64,000 nucleotides of DNA from Anaerococcus ihuae (GCF_928368155.1 NZ_CAKMRU010000003.1:62001-126000); one strand, 5' to 3'; counted from the first letter of the stretch, positions 52,036 through 62,766 are shown. Notes: a model not told the origin generated them from the sequence alone. Translations and numbers: made by a program.

Positions 52036-53067
52036 TTAAAGTGAAATATAAGTTTTTAATAAAAGGAAAAGTTCCATCAAAGCATTTTCATGACATCTTT
52101 CGTAACCATGAGATGCAGAAATTCCACACCCAACCAAAGCATGCCTATAATCATAAGCTGAACTCATGGCAGCTGATGCATCAGATCCATAAAATGGATA
52201 AATATCAATAGCAAAATCTATGCCAATTTTTTTGGCTGTATTTATCAAATCATTTGTCAAATCAAAATTGTAAGGACCTGATGAATCCTTGGCACAAATT
52301 GAAACCTTCCTATCATTTGTTTTTAAATCATCGTAAACTACACCCATATCAACTGCAATCATATCTTTTATTCCAGATGGATGGCCCGAACTTGCCCCGT
52401 GTCCAACTTCTTCGTATGTTGTAAACATCATGTAGATATTTCTATCAAATTTCAAATTTTCTTCTTTAATTTCTTTGGCAAGGGCAAGCAAAACTCCGCT
52501 TGAGGCCTTATCATCAAGATGGCGTGATTTTATAAAACCATTTGAATACCTAAATCTTGGATCAAGAGCAATAAAATCTCCAGGATTTATCCCGAGTTTT
52601 TCAACATCTTCATCACTTTCTACAATTTCATCAAGGACAACTTCCATATCATCAAAATTTCTTTTTGAAATTTTTGGCTCTTCCGATCCATGAACTGAAG
52701 GTTCATTTAGTCTAAAAACTCCTTCAAATTCCTTTCCATCTCTTGTAAAAATTTTTACATTTTCAAATTCTGCATAATTTAGTGGAAATCCACCAAGACT
52801 TGTAACTTGTAGTCCACCTTCTTCTTTTATGCTTCTTACCATTAAACCCAAGGTATCTATATGAGCTGATAGCAAAATTCCATCGTCTTTATTTTTTTCA
52901 TCAAAAAAAATCGGAACGATTACATTTCCCTTGTTATTTTGGTAAGGTTCATATCCCAAATTTTTAAATTCATCCATCAAATATTTTTCACATTTTTTTG
53001 TAAATCCTGTTGGTGATGGCCTTGTGCATAAATTTTCTATATAAGAAATAATTGTTTTCTTGTCCAT
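52036..53067 (-). CDS. M42-family metalloaminopeptidase
   Basis: 343 aa self-compartmentalising aminopeptidase (TET type). Metal and catalytic residues: His69 and Asp71 (SAHIDTLG), Asp185 (SRHLDDKA), Glu219/Glu220 (TTYEEVGHG), a later Asp in IAVDMGVV, and His near 328 (SHGYERCHENAL). Trims peptides imported by Opp. AAAGGAG before ATG. Monocistronic. Confidence 0.92.
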   Translation of the reverse strand: MDKKTIISYIENLCTRPSPTGFTKKCEKYLMDEFKNLGYEPYQNNKGNVIVPIFFDEKNKDDGILLSAHIDTLGLMVRSIKEEGGLQVTSLGGFPLNYAEFENVKIFTRDGKEFEGVFRLNEPSVHGSEEPKISKRNFDDMEVVLDEIVESDEDVEKLGINPGDFIALDPRFRYSNGFIKSRHLDDKASSGVLLALAKEIKEENLKFDRNIYMMFTTYEEVGHGASSGHPSGIKDMIAVDMGVVYDDLKTNDRKVSICAKDSSGPYNFDLTNDLINTAKKIGIDFAIDIYPFYGSDASAAMSSAYDYRHALVGCGISASHGYERCHENALMELFLLLKTYISL

Positions 53068-53147
53068 TTTTTCTCCTTTAATTTTTATATTTTTATTATA
53101 GGTTAAAATTTTTTCTTTGTAAATTTTAAAAAATTTAAAATATTTAT

Positions 53148-53195
53148 TTGTAATCTAAAAATTATTATGCTATAATATGAGTGTAAACATTTTCA
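53148..53195 (+). promoter_or_regulatory. glpF promoter with overlapping cre-like site
   Basis: TTGTAA (53148-53153), 17-base spacer, TATAAT (53171-53176). Just downstream, TGTAAACATTTTCA (53182-53195) matches the CcpA consensus TGWAANCGNTNWCA except G to A in the centre. A site at the transcription start would block initiation or elongation in the presence of preferred sugars. Confidence 0.7.
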
Positions 53196-53197
53196 CA

Positions 53198-53267
53198 ACT
53201 AAATATAAAAGAGACCTTGCAGCAAAATTTTTTCCTAATATTTTTTGTTGCTTTTTTTATATTTAGT
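53198..53267 (+). promoter_or_regulatory. Structured leader with terminator before glpF
   Basis: GCAGCAAAA (53219-53227) pairs with TTTTGTTGC (53243-53251), followed by T7: an intrinsic terminator between promoter and gene. Outer arms ACTAAATATAAAA (53198-53210) and TTTTATATTTAGT (53255-53267) also pair over 13 bp and include the T tract. The leader therefore looks like a conditional terminator; in Bacillus, glp genes use GlpP antitermination at leader hairpins. No protein partner is visible in the window. Confidence 0.65.
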
Positions 53268-53286
53268 AATAAAATAGGAGGTTATT

Positions 53287-54003
53287 ATGAGAGACATAAT
53301 ACTAGGTGAATTTTTTGGAACAATGTTACTTATTTTATTAGGAGATGGAGTTGTTGCAAACGTTCTTTTGAATAAGAGTGGACAAAAAGGTGCAGGTCCT
53401 GTTCAAATTACTTTTGCTTGGGGTCTTGCAGTTATGGTACCAGCTTGTATCTTTGGCGCTTTGACAGGTGCTCATTTTAATCCAGCCCTATCAATTGCCC
53501 TTGCATTTAATGGTGGAATCGAATGGAATACAGTTCCTTCATACATAATTGGACAAATGCTTGGAGCTTTCTGCGGAGCTATTTTAGTTTATATTTTATT
53601 CAAAGATCATTATGATGCTACAAGCGATGATCCATTAACAGTTAGAGCAACTTTCTGTACAGCTCCAACAATCCCAAATACTTTTAGAAATCTTTTATCA
53701 GAAATAATCGGAACTTTCGTTTTAGTATTTGCTATTTTAGGATTCGGTAATGTTGAAGGTGCAGGATTAGGTGGAGTTGACAAACTATATGTATTTGGTC
53801 TTATCGTATCAATTGGTATGAGTTTAGGTGGACTAACAGGTTATGCAATTAACCCTGCAAGAGATTTGGGACCAAGAATTGCTTATGCAGTATTACCTTT
53901 CAAAAACAAAGCTGATCCTAACTGGGGATATGGATGGATTCCTGTTGTTGGACCAATAATTGGTGGTATCTTAGCAGTTCCAGTATTTAATTTTATATTT
54001 TAA
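53287..54003 (+). CDS. glpF: Glycerol uptake facilitator (aquaglyceroporin)
   Basis: 238 aa, six helices and two half helices. NPA motifs at 65-67 (HFNPALS) and 189-191 (INPARDLGPR); Asp193 after the second NPA-R is the glycerol-facilitator hallmark separating it from water-only aquaporins. AGGAGG before ATG. First gene of glpF-glpO with a regulated leader. No glycerol kinase gene is in the window. Confidence 0.95.
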   Translation: MRDIILGEFFGTMLLILLGDGVVANVLLNKSGQKGAGPVQITFAWGLAVMVPACIFGALTGAHFNPALSIALAFNGGIEWNTVPSYIIGQMLGAFCGAILVYILFKDHYDATSDDPLTVRATFCTAPTIPNTFRNLLSEIIGTFVLVFAILGFGNVEGAGLGGVDKLYVFGLIVSIGMSLGGLTGYAINPARDLGPRIAYAVLPFKNKADPNWGYGWIPVVGPIIGGILAVPVFNFIF

Positions 54004-54038
54004 TTATTTATAAAAATTTAAGAAAAGAGAAGAATAAT

Positions 54039-55514
54039 ATGTATGACATTATAGTAATCGGCGCTGGTGTAACCGGAGCATCAATTGCAAGAAGACTTTC
54101 TAGGTATAAATTAAATATTTTGATTTTAGAAAAAGAAATTGATGTTTCTATGGGAGCAAGCAAGGCCAATTCCGCTATAGTTCACGGTGGATATGCTGAA
54201 AGCCACGAAGAGCTAAGGGGAAGAATTTGCTACAAGGGAAGAGTGGAATTTAATAAGTTAAACCAAGAGCTGAACTTTGGATTTTTGGAAAATGGATCTT
54301 TGGTTTTGGCTTTTGATGAAGATGATAAAAAAGAACTTGAAAAACTCTACAAAATGGGTCTTGAAAATGATCTTGACGATATAAAAATAATTGATCAAGA
54401 AGAATTGAGAAAAATCGAACCAAATGTATCCGATGATGCAATCGCAGCCCTTTATTGTAAAGGGGCTGGTGTTTGCTCACCATACGAATACGTTATTGCC
54501 CTTGTAGAAAATGCCATAGAAAATGGCGCCGAATTAAAACTTCAAAGTGAAGTTGTTGATATTAAAAAAGAAGGAGAAACTTTTAAAGTAAAAACTTCTG
54601 ATGACAATATTTATGAAGGAAAATTTGTAATAAATGCTTCTGGACTAAATGGAGCAAAAATTTCAAGTATGATCACAGAAACTGATTTTACAATCCATCC
54701 AAGAAGTGGTGAATATCTACTTATGCAAAAAGGAACTGGTGAGAAAATAAAACAAGTTTTATTCCAAACACCTTCTCCAAAATCAAAAGGAATTCTTGTA
54801 ACAAGAACCTACCACAACAACCTTCTTCTAGGCCCTGATGCCATTGATGAAGAAGAAATTGATCTTGGAACTCACATTGAAAGGCTTGCAGAAATTTACA
54901 AGCTTGGATTAAAATCTGTAAAAGATAATGTAATAGATTTGAAAAAATTTATCCGCTCTTTCGCAGGACTTAGACCTGCTTCATCAACGGGAGATTTTAT
55001 AATAGAAAATACCAAAACTTCTGGTTTTATAAACGTTGTAGGAATCCAATCACCTGGAATAACTTCATCACCAGAGGTTGCAAAAATTGTTGAAGGAATT
55101 TTGAAAGATTTGAATTTGAAATTAGAAGAAGATCCTTCCTACAATCCTAATAGAAAACCTATTATTAAATACAAGGAACTCAAAGATTTTAACAAGGTTA
55201 AAGATAAAATTGACCTTCCACTTGGAAATCCAGAAAGACTTGTTTGTAGGTGCGAACAAGTAAGCGAAAAAACAATAAGAGATGCAATGAACAGAGGCAT
55301 CCCTTGTTTGACATTCGACTCAATAAAAAGACGTACAAGATGTGGAATGGGCTTTTGCCAAGGAAATTTCTGTAGAGATAGGGTTATAGAAGTAATGGAA
55401 GATGAATCAGGAGAAAAAATAAAATCAAACAAATTCGACTCAGAACATTCTGGAATTTCTAGAATAAATAAAAAAGATATCAACGAATTTATTAAAGAAT
55501 TAGAAGAAAAATAA
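54039..55514 (+). CDS. glpO: FAD-dependent glycerol-3-phosphate dehydrogenase/oxidase-type protein with BFD Fe-S domain
   Basis: 491 aa: FAD-binding GAGVTG (8-13), DAO domain (about 1-370) with SMGASKANSAIVHGGY (37-52) and FAGLRPASS, and a C-terminal Fer2_BFD domain with Cys403-x-Cys405 and Cys435-x4-Cys440 for a [2Fe-2S] cluster. This architecture is that of anaerobic GlpA-like proteins; partner genes (glpB/glpC-like, DUF1667) are absent here. Co-transcribed with glpF (35-base gap). Substrate is inferred from context. Confidence 0.85.
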   Translation: MYDIIVIGAGVTGASIARRLSRYKLNILILEKEIDVSMGASKANSAIVHGGYAESHEELRGRICYKGRVEFNKLNQELNFGFLENGSLVLAFDEDDKKELEKLYKMGLENDLDDIKIIDQEELRKIEPNVSDDAIAALYCKGAGVCSPYEYVIALVENAIENGAELKLQSEVVDIKKEGETFKVKTSDDNIYEGKFVINASGLNGAKISSMITETDFTIHPRSGEYLLMQKGTGEKIKQVLFQTPSPKSKGILVTRTYHNNLLLGPDAIDEEEIDLGTHIERLAEIYKLGLKSVKDNVIDLKKFIRSFAGLRPASSTGDFIIENTKTSGFINVVGIQSPGITSSPEVAKIVEGILKDLNLKLEEDPSYNPNRKPIIKYKELKDFNKVKDKIDLPLGNPERLVCRCEQVSEKTIRDAMNRGIPCLTFDSIKRRTRCGMGFCQGNFCRDRVIEVMEDESGEKIKSNKFDSEHSGISRINKKDINEFIKELEEK

Positions 55515-55555
55515 GAATATGCTAGGATTAATTTCCTAGCATATTCTTATTTTTA
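55513..55555. terminator. Bidirectional terminator glpO / lipoprotein gene
   Basis: Fifteen-bp perfect stem AAGAATATGCTAGGA with its complement (55513-55527 and 55534-55548), T-rich tails on both strands. Confidence 0.88.
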
Positions 55556-55562
55556 CGATTTT

Positions 55563-56960
55563 CTAATCCAACTTTTCAAATTGTCTTGTTTCTTTATTGT
55601 ACTTATAATGGTCTTTTCCACCTTTTCTTACACTTCCTTTTGGATTTTCGCCAAGTTTATTAGTTTCATCTACAAACATATCCTCATCACTTTGATAAAA
55701 TTCCATAACTTCTCCAGAAATATCAGGTTCATATACCTTATTATTTTTTACAGAAAATATAAAGCTATCAGTTTTTGGACCTCCATTATTTGTTATAATG
55801 GATAAATATTGGTCATCTCCTGCTTTTATCAATTTATTATTTTTGACACTTATATTAAAATAATTGAGGTCACAAACCTTGGTAATTTGCATATTTTCAT
55901 CAATAAAAAATAAATTTCGTTCATCTTCATTTTCACCATTTCCAACTACAAAAGCTGCAAGTTTTCCATTATTATCATAATCACCTATATAGACAAACTC
56001 TACCCCGTTATCATTTGTATATAAATTTATATTTTCTCTTATAAAAGAATCTAGTTTTTTATATTCATCAGTATCTTCTATATTCTCATAATCAACTTGA
56101 TCTTTCTTGTCGCTATCTTTTACTTCATTATTATCTTTATAACCAAATTCTTTAGCTTTTTTGTAGAATTCTTCTTCACTTAATCCAAGCATATCAATAG
56201 GCTTTAATTCATTTTTCAATTTGTCAAATTCTTCATAAGTAAATTTCTCTTCTTTTTGAGGATCAATCATCATAGCACCTAATGAATCAACACCATTCGG
56301 AAAGTTTTTACTTATTTCAGAAGTTCTCTCACCAGTTTTTGTATCAAAATTTTCAACCATCAAAGATCCATATCCCTTTGAACCTGGTTTATAAATATAA
56401 TTTGCCAACAACTTATCATCAACCTTATTTATACCTATAATTTGTTTCATGACATCATCAAAAATATAGAGATTTCCATCATTATCCTTGTATAAATAGT
56501 CTGAAACTACTGAAGTTTGTCCCATTTGAAGTTCATTAAAGGTCCTATAATTTCCACTTCCAACATATTGAACAATAGAATAAATTCCAACACCATCCAT
56601 CTTCTTTGATAAAACTAATAAAGGATAATCAAAATCTTTATGATCAATAATATTAAAATATAAAGCTCCATTAGAGTCTACTTCATTTAAATACGATTCA
56701 CGATTTTCACCACCAAAACTGTCAATCCTGTAAGGGATTTTAGAATCAATTATATCTTTATAACAATCTATAAATGAAAGGTCGTCATATTTTTGATTTT
56801 TTATATCTTTACTATCCTTAACATTTGAAGAAGAATTTTTGTCTTCATTGCTAATAACACTTTTGATATTTGAATTATTAGAATAATTTTTAACATCTTT
56901 CATTTTCCCACAAGATGTTAAGGACAAGGCGAGAAAGATTACTGGTACAATTTTTTTCAT
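55563..56960 (-). CDS. Unknown lipoprotein
   Basis: 465 aa. Lipobox LTSC (Cys17), a Ser/Asn/Lys-rich linker (about 20-55), then a mostly beta-type extracellular region with two acidic repeats of the type GDYDNNGKLAAFVVG (about 335-350) that could bind Ca2+ as in FG-GAP-like proteins, and a central Asp/Lys linker (about 285-305). I do not recognise the family. AAGGGG before ATG. Monocistronic between glpO and the opp operon. Confidence 0.7.
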   Translation of the reverse strand: MKKIVPVIFLALSLTSCGKMKDVKNYSNNSNIKSVISNEDKNSSSNVKDSKDIKNQKYDDLSFIDCYKDIIDSKIPYRIDSFGGENRESYLNEVDSNGALYFNIIDHKDFDYPLLVLSKKMDGVGIYSIVQYVGSGNYRTFNELQMGQTSVVSDYLYKDNDGNLYIFDDVMKQIIGINKVDDKLLANYIYKPGSKGYGSLMVENFDTKTGERTSEISKNFPNGVDSLGAMMIDPQKEEKFTYEEFDKLKNELKPIDMLGLSEEEFYKKAKEFGYKDNNEVKDSDKKDQVDYENIEDTDEYKKLDSFIRENINLYTNDNGVEFVYIGDYDNNGKLAAFVVGNGENEDERNLFFIDENMQITKVCDLNYFNISVKNNKLIKAGDDQYLSIITNNGGPKTDSFIFSVKNNKVYEPDISGEVMEFYQSDEDMFVDETNKLGENPKGSVRKGGKDHYKYNKETRQFEKLD

Positions 56961-57047
56961 ATTTTTTTACCCCTTTATATAAAAATGTTTTCTTATTATT
57001 TATTATATCATTTAAATTTGATTTATAATACTAAATAAATAATTTCA

Positions 57048-57088
57048 ACCAAGAAAAAAGTGCCATAATTTGGCACTTTTTTCTTGGT
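57048..57088. terminator. opp operon terminator
   Basis: Nineteen-bp perfect stem: AGTGCCA/TGGCACT core extended by AACCAAGAAAAA and its complement, works on both strands; ends oppA on the minus strand. Confidence 0.9.
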
Positions 57089-57111
57089 TTCCCTACTTAC
57101 TAAAACTTATT

Positions 57112-58770
57112 CTAGAATCCTGTTGCTGATTTGAAGAAGAAATATCCTAGTGGTGTGTAGTACATTCCTTTGATATTTGGTTTCATCATGTATGGATTTA
57201 CGTAGAAATAAATTGGAGCAACTACTGAATCATCTTTTATTAGAATGTCTTCAGCCTTGTGCATATTTTCCATTCTTTCGTTTTGATCTGATGTAGCTTT
57301 GGCTGCTTTTACATACTTATCGTATTCTTCGTTTTTGTATTGAGCGTCATTATTTCCGCCGCCTGTTAACCACATATCAATAAAGCTCATTGGATCGTTG
57401 TAGTCAGCAATCCATCCGTGTCTTGCTATGTTGTAGTTTCCTTCTTTTCTTTCTTTTAAGAATACATTCCAGTCTTGGTTTTGAAGATTAACTTTAACAC
57501 CAAGATTTTCTTGCCACATATTTTGTAAAGCTTCTGCTATAGCCTTGTGGTTGTCGTCTGTGTTGTATAGGTAATCAATTTGTGGGAAGCCTTCGCCGTC
57601 TTTAAATCCAGCTTCTTCCATAAGTTTTTTGGCTTCTTTTATATTTTTTTCATATTCATCAGATTTTACTGAATAATAATCTCCACCAACTGTTCTAAAG
57701 TCGTCTCCTTCAGCACCTTTTGCATCATAAACTCCTGCTGGTACAAAACCGCTAGCAACTTTTTCTCCTCTTCCTGTAACTTGATCAACTATAAAGTTTC
57801 TATCAATTGCAAGTGAGAATGCTTTTCTAACTTTAGGATCATTAAATGGTTTCTTTTCTGTATTGAAACATACAAAATATGTTCCTACGTATGGTAGAGT
57901 TTTCAATTCTTTTGTATCTAGAAGTTTTTTAATTTCTTCTTGTGGTGCTGAGTTTACAAAATCCAAATCTCCTGATCTATAAGCTGCATAGATTGCGTTT
58001 TGGTCATCTTGTAGGTGGAAGGCTAATTTTTCTGCCTTAACTGAGTCAGCATCATAATATTCTGGGTTTTTAACCATTGTTAATGTTTGGTTGTGTTCCC
58101 ATTTTTCAAGTTTGTAAGGTCCTGATGATACTAGAGTATCTGGAGAATTTGTCCAAGTTTTATTTTTTTCAACTATGTCTTTTCTTACTGGCATTACTGC
58201 TGGAAAAGCACAAATCTCTTCAAAATATGGACATTTTACACTTAAGTTTACTACAAATGTTTTTTCATCTGGCGCTTCTATGTCAAGTTTTTTCTCGTCA
58301 TATCCTTTTACCATATCAAGCATGTATTCATAATCTGCTCCGGTTTTTGGATCAACTAGTCTGTTCCAAGCATAGACAAAATCATCTGCTGTAATTGGTT
58401 TTCCATCTGACCATTTTGCATCTCTTAATTTGAATGTCCATTTTAATCCATCTTCAGAAACATCCCATTTTTCTGCAAGACCTGGTTTTAAAACTGCATT
58501 TCCTTTTCCATCATCATCCCATCTGATTAATGATTCAAACAAGTGAGAAATCATCAATCCACCGTCAGCTGATGTGTTCATTTGTGGATCTATTGTTTCT
58601 GGTTCTGAAGCAATATTTATATCCAAAACTCCATCTTTCTTTCCTTCTTCTTGGTTTGTAGCAGCATTTGAATTGCTACTGTCGTTATTTTTGGCATTAT
58701 TTCCTCCACATCCTGTAAATAACATAGACAAACTCAACAAGCCAACTAACAATTTAGCCTTCATTTTCAT
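57112..58770 (-). CDS. oppA: Oligopeptide-binding lipoprotein
   Basis: 552 aa SBP_bac_5 lipoprotein: lipobox FTGC (Cys21), Ser/Asn/Gln linker, then the peptide-binding fold starting near 48 ([16 protein letters not shown]) with [25 protein letters not shown] near 115-140. Captures peptides outside the cell and delivers them to OppBC. AGGAGG 8 bases before ATG. Start overlaps the end of oppF. Last gene of oppBCDFA. Confidence 0.94.
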   Translation of the reverse strand: MKMKAKLLVGLLSLSMLFTGCGGNNAKNNDSSNSNAATNQEEGKKDGVLDINIASEPETIDPQMNTSADGGLMISHLFESLIRWDDDGKGNAVLKPGLAEKWDVSEDGLKWTFKLRDAKWSDGKPITADDFVYAWNRLVDPKTGADYEYMLDMVKGYDEKKLDIEAPDEKTFVVNLSVKCPYFEEICAFPAVMPVRKDIVEKNKTWTNSPDTLVSSGPYKLEKWEHNQTLTMVKNPEYYDADSVKAEKLAFHLQDDQNAIYAAYRSGDLDFVNSAPQEEIKKLLDTKELKTLPYVGTYFVCFNTEKKPFNDPKVRKAFSLAIDRNFIVDQVTGRGEKVASGFVPAGVYDAKGAEGDDFRTVGGDYYSVKSDEYEKNIKEAKKLMEEAGFKDGEGFPQIDYLYNTDDNHKAIAEALQNMWQENLGVKVNLQNQDWNVFLKERKEGNYNIARHGWIADYNDPMSFIDMWLTGGGNNDAQYKNEEYDKYVKAAKATSDQNERMENMHKAEDILIKDDSVVAPIYFYVNPYMMKPNIKGMYYTPLGYFFFKSATGF

Positions 58771-59755
58771 TTTTTATACCTCCTAAATTATGACAACTTA
58801 CATAGTGTCCTTCTTCTACTTCTCTAAACTCTGGCTCTTCCTTCTTACAAATTTCTGTCGCATATGGACATCTTTCATGAAACCTACAACCTTTTGGCGG
58901 ATTAATCGCCGATGGAACTTCTCCTTCTAACTTTATTCTTTTTAAAGATCTAGTAAGTTTGGGATCTGGAACTGGTATGGCTGTTAGTAGGGACTTGGTG
59001 TAAGGATGAAGGGGATTTTCATATAATCTTTCGGCATCAACAAGTTCTACCATTTTCCCCAAATACATTACCCCAATCCTATCTGAAATATGTTTTACAA
59101 CTGATAGGTCGTGAGCTATAAATAAATATGTAAGACCCATTTCATTTTGCATATCTTCTAGCATATTTACAATTTGAGCTTGAATTGAAACATCCAAGGC
59201 TGAAATTGGCTCATCACAAACTATAAATTCTGGCTCAACTGCAAGAGCTCTTGCAATTCCTATCCTTTGTTGTTGTCCTCCTGAAAATTCGTGAGGATAT
59301 CTATTTGAGTGTTCTTCATTTAATCCTACTGTTCTTAAAAGTTCATTTATTCTTTCCTGCCTATTTTTTTTGTATAGACCGTGAATATCCAAAGCCTCTC
59401 CAACAATTTCTTGAACTGTCATTCTCGGATCAAGGGATGCTGATGGATCTTGGAAAATTATTTGCATTTTTCGTCTTAGTTTATACATTTCTGGGCGAAT
59501 ATTTTTCTCGCTATCAAAAATAGTTTCTCCATCATAAATTATTTTTCCACTTGTTGGCTCGTGTAATCTTAAAATTGTTCTTCCAAGTGTAGTTTTTCCA
59601 CAACCGGATTCTCCTACAATTCCAAGAGTTTCTCCTTTTCTTATAAAAAAGGATACATCGTCAACTGCATGAACTTCGCTTACTTTGTTAAAGGAAGATT
59701 GAACTGTAAAATGCTTTACTAAATTTTCACATATTAATAATTTATTATCTTCCAT
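58754..59755 (-). CDS. oppF: Oligopeptide ABC transporter ATPase
   Basis: 333 aa. Walker [10 protein letters not shown] (about 47-55), signature [15 protein letters not shown], Walker [13 protein letters not shown], and the C-terminal Opp/Dpp domain with [14 protein letters not shown], whose Cys residues may hold an Fe-S cluster. Overlaps oppD by 11 bases. Pairs with OppD to power OppBC. Confidence 0.94.
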   Translation of the reverse strand: MEDNKLLICENLVKHFTVQSSFNKVSEVHAVDDVSFFIRKGETLGIVGESGCGKTTLGRTILRLHEPTSGKIIYDGETIFDSEKNIRPEMYKLRRKMQIIFQDPSASLDPRMTVQEIVGEALDIHGLYKKNRQERINELLRTVGLNEEHSNRYPHEFSGGQQQRIGIARALAVEPEFIVCDEPISALDVSIQAQIVNMLEDMQNEMGLTYLFIAHDLSVVKHISDRIGVMYLGKMVELVDAERLYENPLHPYTKSLLTAIPVPDPKLTRSLKRIKLEGEVPSAINPPKGCRFHERCPYATEICKKEEPEFREVEEGHYVSCHNLGGIKNENEG

Positions 59756-60752
59756 TTACTAGCTCCTTTATGTGTAGGAAACATTTTGACCTGTGTCCTT
59801 CGCCCATTTCAACCATTGGTGGTTCTTTTTTAAGACATATGTTCATACAAGATTCACACCTAGTTGAAAATCCACATCCTTCTGGTGGATTTAGCATATC
59901 CACTGGAGTACCTTTTATACTTTCAAGTCTTACTTGCTCTTTGGAATCAATCCTTGGCATAGATTTTAAAAGTCCCTTTGTATAAGGATGTTGTGGGTTA
60001 TAGAAAATATCTTCTACACTTCCCTGTTCTACTATTCTTCCTGCATACATTACACTAACTGTATCGCAAATTTGTGCAACTACTGCAAGGTTGTGAGTGA
60101 TAAAAATTACACTCATTTTTGATTTTTTTTGAAATTCTTTTATTAATTCAAGAATTTGAGCTTGAATTGTTACATCAAGGGCTGTTGTCGGCTCATCTGC
60201 TATCAAAATATCCGGCTCGCAAATAAGACCCATTCCAATCATGACCCTTTGTCTCATTCCTCCGGATAATTCGTGAGGATATTGTTTCATACGTCTTTTT
60301 GGATTTGAAATTCCAACTTTATCTAGCATATCAACTGCTCTTTCGTAGGCTTCATCTTTTGAACATTTTTTATGAACCAATAAGGCTTCCATAAGCTGAT
60401 TTCCTACTGTATAAACTGGATTTAGGCAAGTCATGGGATTTTGAAAAATCATAGAACATTTTGCCCCTCTAAAATCACTCATTTTATTTTTATCATAATC
60501 AAGAACATTGTCTCCCTTATAGAGAATTTTTCCTGATTTTACCTTGCCTGGATCTTGTAAAAGTCCCATTATTCCATAACTTTCTACCGATTTTCCAGAG
60601 CCTGATTCTCCAACTATTCCCATAATTTCATTTTCATGTAGGGTATAATTTATTGAATCAACTGCCTTCACTTCTCCAACAGGTGTGTAAAATGATATGC
60701 TTAAATCTTCAATTTTTAAAACTTCTTTTTTATTTTCATTTATATTTTCCAT
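59745..60752 (-). CDS. oppD: Oligopeptide ABC transporter ATPase
   Basis: 335 aa. Walker [10 protein letters not shown] (about 48-56), signature [15 protein letters not shown], Walker [14 protein letters not shown]-terminal [15 protein letters not shown] Cys cluster. AGGTGG before ATG; 8 bases after oppC. Confidence 0.94.
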   Translation of the reverse strand: MENINENKKEVLKIEDLSISFYTPVGEVKAVDSINYTLHENEIMGIVGESGSGKSVESYGIMGLLQDPGKVKSGKILYKGDNVLDYDKNKMSDFRGAKCSMIFQNPMTCLNPVYTVGNQLMEALLVHKKCSKDEAYERAVDMLDKVGISNPKRRMKQYPHELSGGMRQRVMIGMGLICEPDILIADEPTTALDVTIQAQILELIKEFQKKSKMSVIFITHNLAVVAQICDTVSVMYAGRIVEQGSVEDIFYNPQHPYTKGLLKSMPRIDSKEQVRLESIKGTPVDMLNPPEGCGFSTRCESCMNICLKKEPPMVEMGEGHRSKCFLHIKELVNGR

Positions 60753-60759
60753 AAGCCAC

Positions 60760-61785
60760 CTATTTTTTTAACCTTGGATCTAAGGCATCTCTTAGTCCAT
60801 CTGCAAATAAATTCAAAGATAAAATCATCAAACTTAATAATAAGGAAGGAATAATTAACCTATAAGCGTAAGAATAAATTCCTCCAAGAGCATCTGCCGC
60901 CAAGGCTCCAAGTGAAGTCATTGGTGCCGAAACTCCAATTCCCAAAAATGATAAGAATGATTCTAGAAATATTGCTGATGGAATTTGCATGGCAGTCATA
61001 ACTATTACTTGTCCAATACAATTTGGAAACAAGTGCCTTCTAATTATTCTTTTTTTAGAACCACCCAAAGCTTCAACCGCTGTAACAAATTCTTGTTTTT
61101 TTAGCATTAAAACTTGCCCTCTTATAATCCTTGCCATTCCTACCCAATAAAGTAGTCCAAAGGCTATAAATATTGAAATAAGAGCAGGGCCCAAAACCGA
61201 TATTTTTTTTGCAAATTCTGATGTTGATGAGTTTACAAATGATTTTAATGGTTGAGATATACCAATTGATAATAAAATTACAACAAGCACATCTGGAATT
61301 GAATAAATCAAATCCAAAATCCTCATCATTATAGCATCAACTCTTCCCCCAAAATAACCTGAAACTGCTCCATAAATTGTACCAATTACAAGAACAATTA
61401 ATGATGCAAAAATTCCAACTATTAAAGAAACCCTAGTTCCATACATTGTACGAACCATCAAATCTCTTCCTAATTTATCAGTTCCAAAAGGATACCTAAG
61501 ACAAGGAAATAAATTCTCATCTCCCCTGTATTGGGTTGTGTAATCTCCCTTAACCAAAAGTGGTCCGATAAAGGCAAATATACAAACAATTATCAAAAAT
61601 CCAATAGAAACCATAGCAACCTTATTTTCTTTAAGCCTTCTTAAAGCATCTTGAAAATAGGAAGTTGGAGGAGTTTTGGTCATGAAATTTTCTTTTGAAC
61701 TTTCTGATGCAAGTTTAAAATCGTCAGACGAAAATTCATAATCTTCTAATTTTAATTTTGAATTTAAACTAAATAAATTTTCCAT
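60760..61785 (-). CDS. oppC: Oligopeptide ABC transporter permease
   Basis: 341 aa with a 50-residue cytoplasmic N-terminus, six helices and the EAA loop near EALGGSKKRIIRRHLFPN (about 232-249) that contacts OppD/F. PFGTDKLGRDL, typical of OppC/DppC, lies near 98-108. Starts 1-2 bases after oppB. Confidence 0.94.
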   Translation of the reverse strand: MENLFSLNSKLKLEDYEFSSDDFKLASESSKENFMTKTPPTSYFQDALRRLKENKVAMVSIGFLIIVCIFAFIGPLLVKGDYTTQYRGDENLFPCLRYPFGTDKLGRDLMVRTMYGTRVSLIVGIFASLIVLVIGTIYGAVSGYFGGRVDAIMMRILDLIYSIPDVLVVILLSIGISQPLKSFVNSSTSEFAKKISVLGPALISIFIAFGLLYWVGMARIIRGQVLMLKKQEFVTAVEALGGSKKRIIRRHLFPNCIGQVIVMTAMQIPSAIFLESFLSFLGIGVSAPMTSLGALAADALGGIYSYAYRLIIPSLLLSLMILSLNLFADGLRDALDPRLKK

Positions 61786-61786
61786 A

Positions 61787-62716
61787 CTAATCTCCCTTTG
61801 TCAAATCGATTCTTGGATCTATAAATCTGTATAAAATATCAACAACCAAATTCATAACAATTACCATAAAGGCAAAGAAAAGTGTTGTTGCCATTATTAT
61901 TGGATAATCCCTATTTAAAACTGAGTTAATAAAATATCTTCCAAGACCTTGAACAGAAAAAACTGATTCAACAACCATAGATCCTGTAATAATTCCTGCA
62001 GTAAGTGGTCCAAGATAAGTCAAAACTGGGATAAAGGCATTTTTCAAAGCGTGTTTAAATAAAATTTTACTTTCAGGAACACCTTTAGCTCTTGCAGTTC
62101 TAATATAATCTTGACCAATAGCATCAAGCATTGACGATCTTGACAACCTTGCTATGTAGCACATTGGATAAAATCCCAAAGAAAAACATGGCATAAAATA
62201 TGAACCAACAGTGTTAAGTCCCATTGTTGGGAAAATTTTTAATTTTACACCAAAAAATAAAAGTAAGAGAGTCGCTACTACAAAGCCAGGAGCCGAAATT
62301 CCTATAGTTGTCAAAACCCTCAAAAATGAATCCACCTTCTTGCCCCTGTTATAAGCTGCAAGAGCCCCCAAGGGAACTCCCACTAAAGTCGCCCACAACA
62401 AAGCAATCAGTCCAAGTTTTACACTTGTTGGAAGCATTTCCTTAATAATATCCATAACTGGTCTATCTTTTTGCATTTTCAAAGAAACTCCAAATTCTCC
62501 TTGAACAGCATTAACAATAAATCTTTTTAGTTGAACAGAATAAGGTTGGTCCAAACCATATTTTTTATTTAAAGCCTCTAGCACCTCAGGCGATTGAGTT
62601 TTTTCGCTGGCAAAAGGTGAACCAGGCACGAGTTTCATGAGAAAAAAAGTTATACAAGTAACCAAAAGCAAAACTGCTATCGCTTGTAAAATTCTCTTAA
62701 TTATGTACTTAATCAT
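61787..62716 (-). CDS. oppB: Oligopeptide ABC transporter permease
   Basis: 309 aa, six helices, family start RILQAIAVLLLVTCITFFLMKLVPGSPF and EAA loop TARAKGVPESKILFKHALKNA (split here around 200-220). First gene of oppBCDFA, AAGGAGG before ATG, with a consensus promoter just upstream. Confidence 0.94.
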   Translation of the reverse strand: MIKYIIKRILQAIAVLLLVTCITFFLMKLVPGSPFASEKTQSPEVLEALNKKYGLDQPYSVQLKRFIVNAVQGEFGVSLKMQKDRPVMDIIKEMLPTSVKLGLIALLWATLVGVPLGALAAYNRGKKVDSFLRVLTTIGISAPGFVVATLLLLFFGVKLKIFPTMGLNTVGSYFMPCFSLGFYPMCYIARLSRSSMLDAIGQDYIRTARAKGVPESKILFKHALKNAFIPVLTYLGPLTAGIITGSMVVESVFSVQGLGRYFINSVLNRDYPIIMATTLFFAFMVIVMNLVVDILYRFIDPRIDLTKGD

Positions 62717-62737
62717 ATTTCCTCCTTGTTGTATCTA

Positions 62738-62766
62738 ATTATATACTTTATCAAATTAAAATGCAA
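62738..62766 (-). promoter_or_regulatory. opp operon promoter
   Basis: Minus-strand TTGCAT (62761-62766), 17-base spacer, TATAAT (62738-62743), 22 bases before the oppB ATG. Confidence 0.85.
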
